In this document: positions 1 through 8,621 of the stretch, piece after piece | How the letters are laid out: every line of letters starts with the position of its first letter | Position numbering within the stretch: the first letter of the stretch is position 1 | Assembly (NCBI GenBank): GCA_030147745.1 | Contig: JASBUS010000016.1 | Coordinates: forward strand, 1 to 47,603 | Direction: 5' to 3' | DNA: 47,603 bases | Origin: Alphaproteobacteria bacterium | GTDB lineage: Bacteria > Pseudomonadota > Alphaproteobacteria > Micavibrionales > Micavibrionaceae | Made by a program: the position numbers and the translations under genes | The notes under the pieces: generated by a model | The model's database searches: none | What the model was told of the DNA's origin: nothing | Seen by the model: the letters and a program-made list of their open reading frames with translations, nothing else

Positions 1-1292
1 ATCAGGAAGGCATTCGGGTCATCGGGGTGTTTTTCTTGCTGATCAAAGATGCTTTCACCTGTGACAATCGCGTCATCAACGACGATACCAAGTACGACGA
101 TAAGCGCGAACAGCGACACCATGTTCAGGGAGTAGCCGAAAAGATGGATGACCATCAAGCCGCCCATGAAAGATACAGGGATGGCCACACTTGTCCAGAA
201 GGCGAGCTTTAAGTCTAAGAAGAGCAGCAGCACTAAAAAGACGAGAGCAAAACCAAGTACACCATTACGTAGCATCAGATTGATACGGTCGCGAAGCGTT
301 ACGGTTTCATCCTGCTGCAATGTTAGGTCAAGACCCGCAGGCAGGCTAACAGTTTCAAGATAAGCATTCACAGTATTGGCAACGCTTAAGGTGTCTTCAG
401 TGTCGCTACGGGAGACGTCAATAAAGGCGGCGCGTGCACCGTTAAAGCGGCTCACGAGGTTCACATCTTCAAAACCATCAATGACGGTCGCGATATCTTT
501 TAGCGTCAGCGATGAGCCATCAGACAATGTTTTAATGACAATGTTTTCAAATTCTGCGCCAGTATAGCGCTGTTCTTGAACGCGCAGGAGAATCTCACCT
601 TGTTTGGCTTCTAATGTGCCGGCAGGAATATCCGTTGAGAAGGCTTTAATGGCATAGCCGATATCTGCGAGGCTCAAATTATATTTGCGTAGCGCGGATT
701 CAGAAATTTCAATTGATATTTCATAGTCACGAATGCCGCGTAGGTTGGTATTCGCCACGCCCGGTAATTGGCGTAGTTCGTCTTCGATATTCTCTGCCCA
801 ATATTTGATGGTTTCTTCTTTGGTATCACCAAATATGGCGAGGGTCATGACGAGGGGTGTTGATTTTAGTTTGGTGACAATCGGACGCTCCGCTTGTTCA
901 GGCGGGAAATCCGATAGACCGCTGACGGCCGTGTCGACATCGTTATAAACGTCATCGGCATTGGCAAAATCTTCAAGCTCAACATACACAGAGCCTGACC
1001 CTTCGGACGCAACGGCAGAAATACGTTTCACGCCATCAATGCCGATTAAGGCTTCTTCAACGCGGCTGGTGATGCCATCGGCAACTTCATAAGGCGTTGC
1101 ACCAGGATAAGCAACGCGCACGGTAACCATTTTCGGGTCAATCGATGGGAAGGTCTCGGTGCGCATATTGCTGATGCTGAATAACCCACCAACGAGCAGG
1201 ACCATCATCAGGATGTTTGCGGCAACGTGATTATGCCCAAACCAAGAAATTATGCCCTTGGAGACATTTGAAGGCGGCGGCAGCATACTCAT
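1..1292 (-). CDS. RND efflux transporter permease, N-terminal part (runs off left edge)
   Basis: Inner-membrane proton-driven pump of an RND tripartite exporter. About 430 N-terminal residues are visible; the rest lies beyond base 1. The reading frame is open from the ATG at 1292 to the window edge. It begins MSMLPPPSNVSKG, followed by a first membrane helix (about residues 20-40) and a long periplasmic porter segment starting TFPSIDPKMVTVRVAYPG. Two further hydrophobic stretches contain the RND transmembrane-4 motif VVDDAIVTGES, with the paired aspartates used for proton coupling. The start ATG overlaps the adaptor stop codon by 4 bp (ATGA), so the two are probably translationally coupled. 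Substrate cannot be read from the sequence. The family (HAE1/MexF-like versus another drug-type RND) is less certain than the RND assignment. Confidence 0.93.
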   Translation of the reverse strand, partial: MSMLPPPSNVSKGIISWFGHNHVAANILMMVLLVGGLFSISNMRTETFPSIDPKMVTVRVAYPGATPYEVADGITSRVEEALIGIDGVKRISAVASEGSGSVYVELEDFANADDVYNDVDTAVSGLSDFPPEQAERPIVTKLKSTPLVMTLAIFGDTKEETIKYWAENIEDELRQLPGVANTNLRGIRDYEISIEISESALRKYNLSLADIGYAIKAFSTDIPAGTLEAKQGEILLRVQEQRYTGAEFENIVIKTLSDGSSLTLKDIATVIDGFEDVNLVSRFNGARAAFIDVSRSDTEDTLSVANTVNAYLETVSLPAGLDLTLQQDETVTLRDRINLMLRNGVLGFALVFLVLLLFLDLKLAFWTSVAIPVSFMGGLMVIHLFGYSLNMVSLFALIVVLGIVVDDAIVTGESIFDQQEKHPDDPNAFL

Positions 1293-2434
1293 TCTTCGCG
1301 GGCCTCTCTAATTTGAACGCGCATACCATCAATCGCGCCCGGTAGGGACGATATAACAAGGCGCACATTCTGGCTCACACCAGAAAGGGCAAGGGTTTGT
1401 CCGTCATTATAAACAATGTGATAACCCGTGAGCGGCGTGATGCTGCTATCTTCACGAATTTGCCAGATTGAGCCATCTTTTTGGCGCGCTGTTGTCGGTA
1501 CGGCCAAGATGTCATCGAAAGGTGGCGTTGTTATGGCGATATTCACAAAGCTGCCTGGGATAAGGTCTGAAGACTGATCCTTTAAGCCGAAAGTGACGGG
1601 CGCAAAGCGCGTTTGCGTATCAAGGGCGGCGGCGCTGCGTTTTAAATAGCCTGTATAGCTTTTGCTTTCACCTATTTGCTGCGCGGTGATTTTAACATCT
1701 AGGCTTTCTGCAGGGCTTAGAAATTTGATTTTATTTTCATCAATCGTGCTCTGAACTTCGAGGCTTTTGAGGTCAAATACGCTACCATAGCTTTGCCCTG
1801 CAGCAATATATTGGCCAATATTGACACTGCTTGATAGGACGCGGCCATCAAATGGCAATGTGAAGGTTGTGCGCTCTAAATCAAGGCGGGCATTGGCGAG
1901 CTGCGCTTCGGCGGCCTTTAGGCGGGCGGCGGCTTCTTGTTGCTGCGGTTTACGAAGCACGAGGTCTGGTGCGGCTTTGCTGCCATTAAGCATTTTCCAT
2001 TCTTCAAGCGCGGCAAGGCTTTCGGCTTGTTCAAGTTCCAATGTGGTTTGTGCGCTCGCGACTTCTGCTTCGAGGCGTTGAACCTCTAATTCAAAGTCAC
2101 GTGGGTCAATTTGGAACAGCATTTCACCTGCTGTGAAACGGCCGCCTTCATAGAAGTTATCATTCACGGCGGTAATACGGCCACTGACTTGAGATACAAC
2201 CTCAACGGCGGCGCGGCTTTCAATTGTGCCTGTGGTGTTGATGGTTAAAGCATAAGGGGCGGGACTAAAGCTGTCGGCCTCAACAAATAAAATACGTTCG
2301 GTCTTTTGCCCGTTTTGAATGGGTTTTTTGCCGGACTGGAGCAAAGCTGAAAAGGCCAAGGCCGCACCAATGAAGATGATAACGGCGATAAGCTGTATAA
2401 ATCCGCTGATTTTCTGCTTGATGTCTATATTCAT
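1289..2434 (-). CDS. RND efflux periplasmic adaptor (membrane fusion protein)
   Basis: Periplasmic adaptor linking the inner-membrane pump to the outer-membrane channel. At 381 residues it has normal family length. A single N-terminal membrane anchor (about residues 12-33) is followed by a lipoyl/barrel-sandwich half (GTIESRAAVEVVSQVSGRI). Next comes an alpha-helical hairpin rich in Ala, Glu and Leu (about 110-185), the second lipoyl half (LPFDGRVLSSSVNIGQY) and a beta-barrel region. There is no lipobox, so it is anchored by its helix rather than by lipid. It sits 10 bp after the outer-membrane factor gene and overlaps the permease start, giving the operon order OMF-adaptor-permease. Confidence 0.93.
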   Translation of the reverse strand: MNIDIKQKISGFIQLIAVIIFIGAALAFSALLQSGKKPIQNGQKTERILFVEADSFSPAPYALTINTTGTIESRAAVEVVSQVSGRITAVNDNFYEGGRFTAGEMLFQIDPRDFELEVQRLEAEVASAQTTLELEQAESLAALEEWKMLNGSKAAPDLVLRKPQQQEAAARLKAAEAQLANARLDLERTTFTLPFDGRVLSSSVNIGQYIAAGQSYGSVFDLKSLEVQSTIDENKIKFLSPAESLDVKITAQQIGESKSYTGYLKRSAAALDTQTRFAPVTFGLKDQSSDLIPGSFVNIAITTPPFDDILAVPTTARQKDGSIWQIREDSSITPLTGYHIVYNDGQTLALSGVSQNVRLVISSLPGAIDGMRVQIREAREE

Positions 2435-2444
2435 TATCTCATCC

Positions 2445-3896
2445 TTATTGGATAGGTTGTTGTTTTGCGCAGGTCGCTGCGTTGTTTTTACTAAACCAGT
2501 CCCCGCCGAGCGCCTGATATAGCGCGATGCGTGTTTGCCATTTTTGTTGTTGTTTCAGGATATAGCTTTGGGCGCTAACATAGCGGCGCTGCTGTACATC
2601 CAAGAATTGATCAAGGGTCAATAGGCCTTTGATATAACGCTCACGGCTCAATGCTTCGGCCTTTTCAAGTGCGGCGAGGGATTGCGCGGTGCTGTTCAGC
2701 TCATCGGTCAGTTCACGATCCGCAAAGAGGCGCGTTTCGACTTCATAAAGCGCGGTTAAGATGCTTTCTTGATAGGCTTTTACAGCGGCGCGCGCTTCGG
2801 ATTCTTTTAAATCGATATTGGCGCGGAGTTTGCCGCCTTCAAAAATACGGCTAGTTAGGCTTGCGAGTAAAGAGCCTGCCAAACGGTCAACGGAGAATAA
2901 TCCGCCTGTGCTCGCATTGCTATAGCCGAGCGACCCACCAAGGTTGAGGGATGGGTAAATATCCGCCACAGCAACGCCGATATTGGCATTGGCGGCTTTG
3001 GCGCGCAGTTCTGCGGCTTTAATATCTGGGCGGCGGTCAAGCAAGCTTGCGGGTAGGCATGTATTTAGCGCCATTGGCGGCGGGACGGGCGTGAAGGCTT
3101 GTTCCGCGAGTGGGTCATGTGTACCCGGTGTTTCACCAAGCAGAATATCTAGCCTGTAAAGTTCATCTTGCAAGCTGCGTTCGGTGCTATAGACATCGGC
3201 ATAAACGCTGCGGTAATTTTCTTCGGCAAGGTAAACATCGGCGAGGGTGGTGCTTTTGGCGCCAAGGTTATAGCGCTTTTGTACAAGCTGATAGATTTTC
3301 TTGCGGTTGATGTAGTTTTCCTGCGCCAAATCAAGCAGGGCTTTGTTGGTTGCAATGGCAACGCGGCGATTGACCAGTTCAGCCATCAGGCTGTGGGTCA
3401 GGGCTTCGTAATCATATTTCGCGGCGGCAAAATTGGCCTGCGCCGCTTCGTGATTACGGCGGAGGCGGCCAAATAAATCAATTTCCCATGATGTGGATAG
3501 GGCGGCATCATAGCTATTGGCGTAGCTGCGTGTGGTTGTGGTTACGCCGTTCGCAGGCGAGAAGTTGCGCCCTGCATCTGCGCTGATGCCGATTTGTGGT
3601 GCAAAATTGCCATAGGCGCTATCAACGCCGCTGCGCGCTTGGATGATGCGTTCGCCCGCCTGCGCGAGGGAGAGGTTTTGACGTAGCAATTTATCAGCAT
3701 AGTCATTCAAAAGCGGGTCATTTAAACGTTCCCACCATAAATTGGTGTCTTCTGTACCGCCAATACGGTTAAAGTCATTTTGGAATTTGGCTTTTGACGC
3801 GGCGCTGTTATCTGGGCGCATAAAATCTGGCCCAACTGCGCAAGCAGAGAGGAGGAGGGTTACGCCAATGATTTTTATGCTCTGTTTAAATTGCAA
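2445..3896 (-). CDS. Outer-membrane efflux lipoprotein (NodT/OprM family)
   Basis: TolC-like trimeric outer-membrane channel for the RND pump encoded downstream. At 483 residues it has usual family length. It begins with a signal peptide ending in a lipobox (LLLSACAVGPDF), so it should be acylated on that cysteine. Two OEP-type repeats follow, with typical phrases such as SYDAALSTSWEIDLFGRLRR, ASLLDRRPDIKAAELRAKAA and GVAVADIYPSLNL. It is the first gene of the operon. No regulator (TetR, MarR or two-component) is adjacent; the upstream neighbour is an ECF sigma gene on the same strand. Substrate is not inferable. Confidence 0.93.
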   Translation of the reverse strand: MQFKQSIKIIGVTLLLSACAVGPDFMRPDNSAASKAKFQNDFNRIGGTEDTNLWWERLNDPLLNDYADKLLRQNLSLAQAGERIIQARSGVDSAYGNFAPQIGISADAGRNFSPANGVTTTTRSYANSYDAALSTSWEIDLFGRLRRNHEAAQANFAAAKYDYEALTHSLMAELVNRRVAIATNKALLDLAQENYINRKKIYQLVQKRYNLGAKSTTLADVYLAEENYRSVYADVYSTERSLQDELYRLDILLGETPGTHDPLAEQAFTPVPPPMALNTCLPASLLDRRPDIKAAELRAKAANANIGVAVADIYPSLNLGGSLGYSNASTGGLFSVDRLAGSLLASLTSRIFEGGKLRANIDLKESEARAAVKAYQESILTALYEVETRLFADRELTDELNSTAQSLAALEKAEALSRERYIKGLLTLDQFLDVQQRRYVSAQSYILKQQQKWQTRIALYQALGGDWFSKNNAATCAKQQPIQ

Positions 3897-3995
3897 AGTA
3901 TTGCCCCAATTCGTTTGGACTAAGCGTACAAAAGTTATTTAATTACTTTAGCTTAGTTATATAAAGCATTGATCAAAAAAATAAAGAGTTGATTA

Positions 3996-4022
3996 ACGGC
4001 GCGTAAAAAAAATATGCGCCGT
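3996..4022. terminator. 10-bp hairpin between the ECF sigma gene and the efflux operon
   Basis: Inverted repeat ACGGCGCGTA / TATGCGCCGT around a 7-nt A-rich loop, with one G-T wobble. It lies 25 bp past the sigma gene stop and about 100 bp before the efflux operon start. There is no clear T-run on the minus-strand exit side, so it may be a weak terminator or an operator for the efflux operon. Confidence 0.4.
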
Positions 4023-4047
4023 ATACTCGTTTAGGTATTAGATATGA

Positions 4048-4704
4048 TTAACGAAGAATGTCGTTACAATCCTTCGCTAAATCTGCGGAACGGACATTTA
4101 GGTCAATGCCGAGTTGGTCTTTAAGCGTGGCTTTACCACGTTTAAGAAGGGAACGGATGCTTTGTTCACTGCGGTCAAGCTTGACGGCAATTTCATCAAT
4201 GCTAAGTTCATGATAGTAATAAAGGCGAAGCGCCATAGCCTGCATATCCGGCAATGTTTTCATCAAGGCGGCAAGTTTTTCCGCGACTTGTTTCTGCAAA
4301 GCTTCTTGATAGGCATTTTCATCCCCTGCGGCGGCGATAACCATTTCATCGCCATGGGTTTCAGGGCGGTTTTTACGTTTAATATCAATGCATTTGTTGA
4401 ATGATACGCGGTAAATCCATGTCGAGAATTTTGCTTTACCTTCTGGATCCCAGCTTGCTAAATTCTGCCAAAGGGTCAGGAAAATTTCCTGCACGGCATC
4501 TTCGGCTTCTTGCTCGTCTTTTAGGATAGACAGGCTTAAGCGCCAGATTTTGGTGTAATAACGTTGCAGGATAACCTTATACGCCGCTTTGTCCTGTGTG
4601 ATGGCGAGGGAAACGAGGGTCGCGTCATCGGCTTTGAATAATTCAGCCGCTGTGAATTGTGGCGCGTGTGGCGTATCTATTTTTTGTGCGGAACAATCTA
4701 TCAC
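4048..4704 (-). CDS. ECF-type RNA polymerase sigma factor
   Basis: Alternative sigma factor of 218 residues. Region 2 (about residues 40-110) includes RYYTKIWRLSLSILKDEQEA, DAVQEIFLTLW and FSTWIYRVSFNKCIDIKRK. Region 4 (about 140-200) ends in a helix-turn-helix, ELSIDEIAVKLDRSEQSIRS. Region 3 is absent, so it is an ECF factor and not the flagellar sigma-28. The start codon is GTG at 4704, preceded by AGAGGT at suitable spacing. There is a roughly 35-residue N-terminal extension before region 2. No anti-sigma gene is adjacent, which is unusual for ECF factors. It lies directly downstream of fliS with its own hairpin and a sigma-54-like promoter. Targets are unknown; the efflux operon downstream is one possibility. 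Confidence 0.9.
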   Translation of the reverse strand: MIDCSAQKIDTPHAPQFTAAELFKADDATLVSLAITQDKAAYKVILQRYYTKIWRLSLSILKDEQEAEDAVQEIFLTLWQNLASWDPEGKAKFSTWIYRVSFNKCIDIKRKNRPETHGDEMVIAAAGDENAYQEALQKQVAEKLAALMKTLPDMQAMALRLYYYHELSIDEIAVKLDRSEQSIRSLLKRGKATLKDQLGIDLNVRSADLAKDCNDILR

Positions 4705-4746
4705 GAAGTACCTCTCTCTCTATTTTATCGTACTTGTAATAGGTGT

Positions 4747-4762
4747 TGCAAATTTTAGGCCA
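4747..4762 (-). promoter_or_regulatory. Sigma-54-like promoter upstream of the ECF sigma gene
   Basis: Minus-strand TGGC-N8-TTGCA (GG-N10-GC spacing) ends about 43 bp upstream of the GTG start. The -24 TGGC and -12 TTGC elements match the consensus exactly. It overlaps the hairpin at 4756-4780, so one of the two readings may be coincidental. Confidence 0.4.
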
Positions 4763-4780
4763 GTTTTGAGAACTGGCCTA
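4756..4780. terminator. Perfect 10-bp hairpin after fliS
   Basis: TAGGCCAGTT and its exact reverse complement flank a 5-nt loop, 30 bp past the fliS stop codon. The T-run on the exit side is poor (AAAATTT), so termination may be partial, allowing read-through into the sigma gene. Confidence 0.5.
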
Positions 4781-4809
4781 ATAAATGTCTAAACTGTTGA
4801 TTTTATTGA

Positions 4810-5322
4810 TTATCCGCTCGTAGAAAATGAGCCGCCTTGCATTTCTGGGCGGGCATCCGCGGCAGCTTTTTCTGATGGCGATTTTGCCGCGCGGGCAAAT
4901 TCGCACCAGCGCTTATAAACTGGCTCAATCGCACCGATAATATCATCAAAGGCTTTGGCTGGGTCTGGTTCGCGGTGCACTTTTGCCAGCGCGCCAAAAA
5001 CCGTGTTATAAAAGCCATTAAGGAATTCAGCGGCGTCTTTACCTTGGTCAAAGTCCAGATGTGTCTGCAAACCGACCAAGATATTGAATGTTTTTTCATT
5101 CAGGCGGCACATTTCATCAAGCTTGTTATTCTCATAAGCTTGTTTCGCGCCTTCGATATTCTTCAGCATGCCTTTATAAAGCTCCACCACCACATCAAGG
5201 CCGCTAATCGTATTGACCTGTGTTTGTTTATATGCACCCGCGGCATTGGCGTAAGGGTTACGACCTGCTGCGGCGTGTGGTTGTGCCTGCGTATATGGCT
5301 GTGCGTCAGAATAATTAGTCAT
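4810..5322 (-). CDS. fliS: Flagellar export chaperone FliS
   Basis: Cytoplasmic chaperone that binds the flagellin C-terminus and prevents premature polymerisation. At 170 residues it is longer than typical FliS (about 130). The four-helix FliS core spans about residues 25-145 and starts with the conserved NPYANAAGAYKQTQVNT segment, then GLDVVVELYKGMLKNIEGA. The extra length is a Gln/Ala-rich N-terminus and a polar C-terminal tail. Its start overlaps the fliD stop by 8 bp, indicating coupled translation. The order flagellin-fliD-fliS is the classic arrangement and supports the call. Confidence 0.88.
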   Translation of the reverse strand: MTNYSDAQPYTQAQPHAAAGRNPYANAAGAYKQTQVNTISGLDVVVELYKGMLKNIEGAKQAYENNKLDEMCRLNEKTFNILVGLQTHLDFDQGKDAAEFLNGFYNTVFGALAKVHREPDPAKAFDDIIGAIEPVYKRWCEFARAAKSPSEKAAADARPEMQGGSFSTSG

Positions 5323-7000
5323 CTTTATTATTTCCTAATAATGCCCGTACAGTGTTCAGCAGCGAGTCGAGGCGGGCAAGTTCAGCCTCCATTGCTGCAT
5401 AAATTTGAATCTGTTCCTCACGAATTTCTTCGCCCTTGTCACGAATTTCTTGAGCGTCTACGGCAAAGTCTTCGTTTTCATCGTTGAGCTTATCAATTTG
5501 ATCTTGAATAATACCATCTGCGGCTGTGTAGCTTTCGATTGTATTGTAGAGTAGGTCAGCAAGACCTGCACTTAAGCTCACATTGATCGATGTGTCGGTA
5601 GTGCCTGCATAGGCGAAACTTAGGCCTTCATAAGCTGTGCCTGCATTCCCAACTAGGCGGTTGCCTTCTATTGTGAATACATTAGCGCCACCAACCGTAG
5701 CGGTCGAAATATTTCCGTCGACATCTGTTGTAATATCGATTGTAAAGCTTAGGTTTTCGGTCGTTGATTTGTTTGAAACAATGCGAAATTCATCATTGTC
5801 AATGCTGACGTCTGTTGCAAAGAAATTTGCGACATTTTGAAACTCGTCAAGTAAGGCGGTATCCAATTTTGTGCCGTCTTTAACAACTAGTCTGTTTTGC
5901 GGGTCAAACTCAATGCCTAGTCCGCGTAAGGAATTCGCAAGGCCATCACCTGTAGCGCCAGATAAAAGAGTTTGAATTTGGAAGTTAAAGCTATCGAGCA
6001 AGGTATCTGAGAATAAAATGGCTTCTTCTGGGATAGAACCATCAGCGTTGACTTGCTGGTTTGCAATCGCAAATTCGCGCAGCGCGTTATAACTATCAAC
6101 GAAGTCTAAAATCGCATCTTTAGCGGCGCTTGTGTCGAATGTTACGTCTAATGTTAGTGTGCTGCCTGGGTCGGCCTGAATAATATCAAATGTTAGGCCA
6201 TCAATTAAATCATCATAGCTGTTGTCATCACGGGTGATGGTCGCGCCGTTATATACCACGCGTGAACCTTGTTCATTTTGGATGATTTGTGCGGCTTCAA
6301 ATGCATCCGCGACATCGACTATGCCAAGATTCTGCATGACGCTACCGCTTAAGGTGCTAACAGTCATGGCTTTGTTGGTGTCGTTACCTTTTAAGATTAA
6401 TTGGTATTCAGTTTCCGACACTTTAACGAGGGATGCTGTAACGCCGCTATCCGCCGTGGTTAGGTTAATTTTATCGGCAATGTCTTGCAGGCTGTCTGTC
6501 GCGACCACGTCAATTTGCTGCGCGACATAACCATCGATACCGATGGTGAAGGATCCGACCTCGTTTAAGTCCGCGTCTTTATCGACAATATTGGTCGATC
6601 CAGTGGAAAAAGCCTGCGCCTTTTGTTCAACGATAATATCATATGACCCTTCAGGGGCGTCTTCATCGATTGAGACATTAATTAAGCTTGTGGCAATCGA
6701 TCCTGTTGATTGTAAGTCTGCTGTACGCTGGGAGAATATATTGCCGCTGTCGAGAATACTGGTTTGGCTCTTAATGTTAAGCAAGGCTTCCTGTAAATTC
6801 TCTGAAAGACCATACCATTCATCATAACCCGCTATCAGTAGGTCGTTTTCTTGGATTTTGATGTCGATTTTGTCGGCGGCGAGGTTGTTTTGCGCCACGG
6901 CGTTTTCAATCAAGGCAGAGGTGTTTAGACCTGATGACGTGCCCGTCACAATGGTCTTTGTCCCTGAAGTTGCTAATGTCCCGACCGATAAATTTGACAT
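5315..7000 (-). CDS. fliD: Flagellar filament cap protein FliD
   Basis: Filament cap (HAP2) that folds and inserts flagellin at the growing tip outside the cell. At 561 residues it has normal length. The N-terminal FliD_N region carries GTSSGLNTSALIENAVAQN and a coiled-coil segment. The variable middle includes a flagellin-IN-like repeat (NEVGSFTIGIDGYVAQQIDV). The C-terminal FliD_C region carries DSYNALREFAIANQQ and ends in a helical coiled coil. It is followed immediately by fliS and preceded by a sigma-54-like promoter and the strong terminators of the flagellin gene, so it is probably transcribed separately from flagellin. Confidence 0.93.
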   Translation of the reverse strand: MSNLSVGTLATSGTKTIVTGTSSGLNTSALIENAVAQNNLAADKIDIKIQENDLLIAGYDEWYGLSENLQEALLNIKSQTSILDSGNIFSQRTADLQSTGSIATSLINVSIDEDAPEGSYDIIVEQKAQAFSTGSTNIVDKDADLNEVGSFTIGIDGYVAQQIDVVATDSLQDIADKINLTTADSGVTASLVKVSETEYQLILKGNDTNKAMTVSTLSGSVMQNLGIVDVADAFEAAQIIQNEQGSRVVYNGATITRDDNSYDDLIDGLTFDIIQADPGSTLTLDVTFDTSAAKDAILDFVDSYNALREFAIANQQVNADGSIPEEAILFSDTLLDSFNFQIQTLLSGATGDGLANSLRGLGIEFDPQNRLVVKDGTKLDTALLDEFQNVANFFATDVSIDNDEFRIVSNKSTTENLSFTIDITTDVDGNISTATVGGANVFTIEGNRLVGNAGTAYEGLSFAYAGTTDTSINVSLSAGLADLLYNTIESYTAADGIIQDQIDKLNDENEDFAVDAQEIRDKGEEIREEQIQIYAAMEAELARLDSLLNTVRALLGNNKDD

Positions 7001-7104
7001 TTTTTTAACCTAAAACATATTCCCTAGTTTAATTATTTTATTTCATTTTATGATTTAGTCCTAAAATCAAATAAAATAACGTATTTGTTTGTCTTAGAAT
7101 CCTC

Positions 7105-7120
7105 TGCATTTTTCATGCCA
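7105..7120 (-). promoter_or_regulatory. Sigma-54-like promoter upstream of fliD
   Basis: Minus-strand TGGCATG-N4-ATGCA has GG-N10-GC spacing and close agreement with the sigma-54 -24/-12 consensus. It lies between the flagellin terminators and fliD, about 105 bp upstream of the fliD ATG. Late flagellar genes of many Gram-negatives are sigma-54 dependent. Confidence 0.5.
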
Positions 7121-7138
7121 ATTTGTAAAAAGGAGAGG

Positions 7139-7203
7139 AAAAAGGGAGGAGGGCGACTCCCTTTTTCAGATTCCCTCTGAATTGTATGGCGCTTGCGCCA
7201 TAC
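7139..7203. terminator. Three consecutive hairpins after the flagellin gene
   Basis: Three stem-loops lie in tandem. First, GTATGGCGC-TT-GCGCCATAC at 7184-7203. Second, TTCAGA/TCTGAA with a 5-nt loop at 7165-7181. Third, AAAAAGGGAG/CTCCCTTTTT at 7139-7166, flanked by A and T runs so that it can work in both directions. They lie 28 bp past the flagellin stop and should separate the highly expressed flagellin message from fliD. Confidence 0.75.
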
Positions 7204-7231
7204 GGCCCTCGTATAAATATTCAACCTACGC

Positions 7232-8515
7232 TTATCGTAGAAGTGATAGAAGCGATGTTGTGATCTGGTTCGCTTGTGCAAGCGCCGCAGTCGCAGCTTC
7301 TGTCAAGACCTGTGCGTTTGTGAAGTTTGTTTGTGCTTCAGCAATGTCGACGTCAACAATAGATGACTTCGCCGCAGTCAGGTTCTCGATCTGCGTATTA
7401 ATGTTAGCATTCTGGAATTGGAATGCAGATGTAAACGCACCAACCTGTGAACGTGCATTGGCAACCGTTGTAATCGCTGCATCAATGATGTTTAGATCAT
7501 CATTGAAGGCTGACAAAGCATCACCAGCCGTAACCGTCGTAGCAGTACCTGCTGAGAATGTTGTTGCTGTACCAACTGCGTTTGTACCAATTAGCTGTAA
7601 TGGGTCACCTGCACCAATGGTTACAAGTACTTGACCGTCAGCGTTACCGTCAGAATCTGTATCTAAGATTGTTGGATCATTCAAAGATATAGTCAACTGA
7701 CCATTCACTAGTTCAGCATTAAAGATTTGATCACCATTGCTGTCGTTCAAAGCATTAATTTGGCTTACAAGATCCGCAACCGTTGTCGTGGTCGATACAG
7801 TGAAAGTCACTGACGATTCACCAGCATCACCCGCGTCACCATCGGCGTTGAGATCTATGCCAAAAGCAAGTGTATCAGTGTCTGCTGCACCAGTAATACC
7901 ACCAGTTAAATCGGTGATTAGTGTGGAGTTAGTTGCAGCATCTGTTCCCACTAGAAGATTGGCTTGGAACACACCGTTGCCTGATACGCTTAATGCATCA
8001 TTGAGGCTAAGGCCTGCAGATGATGTATCAATACCGCTAAGGTCAACATCAATAGTGTTTGTTGCATCAATACCAACAACAAAGCTTTGGTTGTATGAAC
8101 CGTCAATCAACGCTTGACCGTTAAACTCAGTTGAACTTGAGATCAAGTCCAGCTGTTCAACGAGCTCAGCATATTCCGCGTTAATGAATGAACGCGATGT
8201 TGCATCCACTGTACCCGAGTTATACTGCGTTGCTAGTGATTTCATACGCTGTAGGATGTCAGATTGACGTGCAAGCGCGCCATCAGCTGTTTGCAAAAGC
8301 GTTTCAGCTTGCTGTGCGTTACGTGCTGATTGTGTCAGTGTCGTGATATCAGCTTGTAGCTGACCAGATACCGCCAAACCAGCAGCGTCGTCCGCTGACG
8401 AGTTAATACGAGAACCAGAAGATAGTTGGTTCAGGTATCTTTCCTGCATAGATGCGTTTTTGTTAAGGTTTAGTAGGGCCGAGTTAGCGGCCGTATTGGT
8501 TGAAATAACAGGCAT
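7232..8515 (-). CDS. Flagellin (filament subunit)
   Basis: Major filament protein, exported and polymerised outside the cell. It has 427 residues. The N-terminal D0/D1 domain is well conserved (NQLSSGSRINSSADDAAG). The C-terminal D0/D1 domain (about 340-427) includes GAFTSAFQFQNANINTQIEN and ends TTSLLSLLR. The central D2/D3 part (about 160-330) is Asp-, Thr- and Ala-rich and variable, and would be surface exposed. The start follows a strong ribosome site (GAAGGAGAT). The leader is over 100 nt and carries an 8-bp hairpin. Only one flagellin gene is visible here. The flaF and flbT genes often linked to alphaproteobacterial flagellins are not in this window. Confidence 0.96.
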   Translation of the reverse strand: MPVISTNTAANSALLNLNKNASMQERYLNQLSSGSRINSSADDAAGLAVSGQLQADITTLTQSARNAQQAETLLQTADGALARQSDILQRMKSLATQYNSGTVDATSRSFINAEYAELVEQLDLISSSTEFNGQALIDGSYNQSFVVGIDATNTIDVDLSGIDTSSAGLSLNDALSVSGNGVFQANLLVGTDAATNSTLITDLTGGITGAADTDTLAFGIDLNADGDAGDAGESSVTFTVSTTTTVADLVSQINALNDSNGDQIFNAELVNGQLTISLNDPTILDTDSDGNADGQVLVTIGAGDPLQLIGTNAVGTATTFSAGTATTVTAGDALSAFNDDLNIIDAAITTVANARSQVGAFTSAFQFQNANINTQIENLTAAKSSIVDVDIAEAQTNFTNAQVLTEAATAALAQANQITTSLLSLLR

Positions 8516-8551
8516 AGTAGATCTCCTTCTATTATGTTACCTGGTTGATGG

Positions 8552-8572
8552 AATTTGGCTTCCTGCCAAATT
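8552..8572 (-). promoter_or_regulatory. Hairpin in the flagellin 5' leader
   Basis: AATTTGGC and its perfect complement GCCAAATT around a 5-nt loop (AGGAA on the mRNA), about 40-57 nt upstream of the flagellin ATG. It could stabilise the message or be a target for translational control. Post-transcriptional control through the flagellin leader is known in Caulobacter (FlbT), but the regulator here is unknown. Confidence 0.5.
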
Positions 8573-8621
8573 GATCAGCTTTTTACAGCGTCACATCCTT
8601 AATACGTATCATAGCGTTATA

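Noticed and set aside
27-948. Plus-strand frames in the first kilobase
   Set aside because: Antisense to the RND permease, whose minus-strand frame is open throughout and has clear family motifs.
4803-5099. 98-codon minus-strand frame inside fliS
   Set aside because: A shadow of fliS in another frame; composition is not protein-like.
7048-7281. 77-codon minus-strand open frame between flagellin and fliD
   Set aside because: Covers the flagellin 3' end, three hairpins and the fliD promoter; no ribosome site or recognisable protein.
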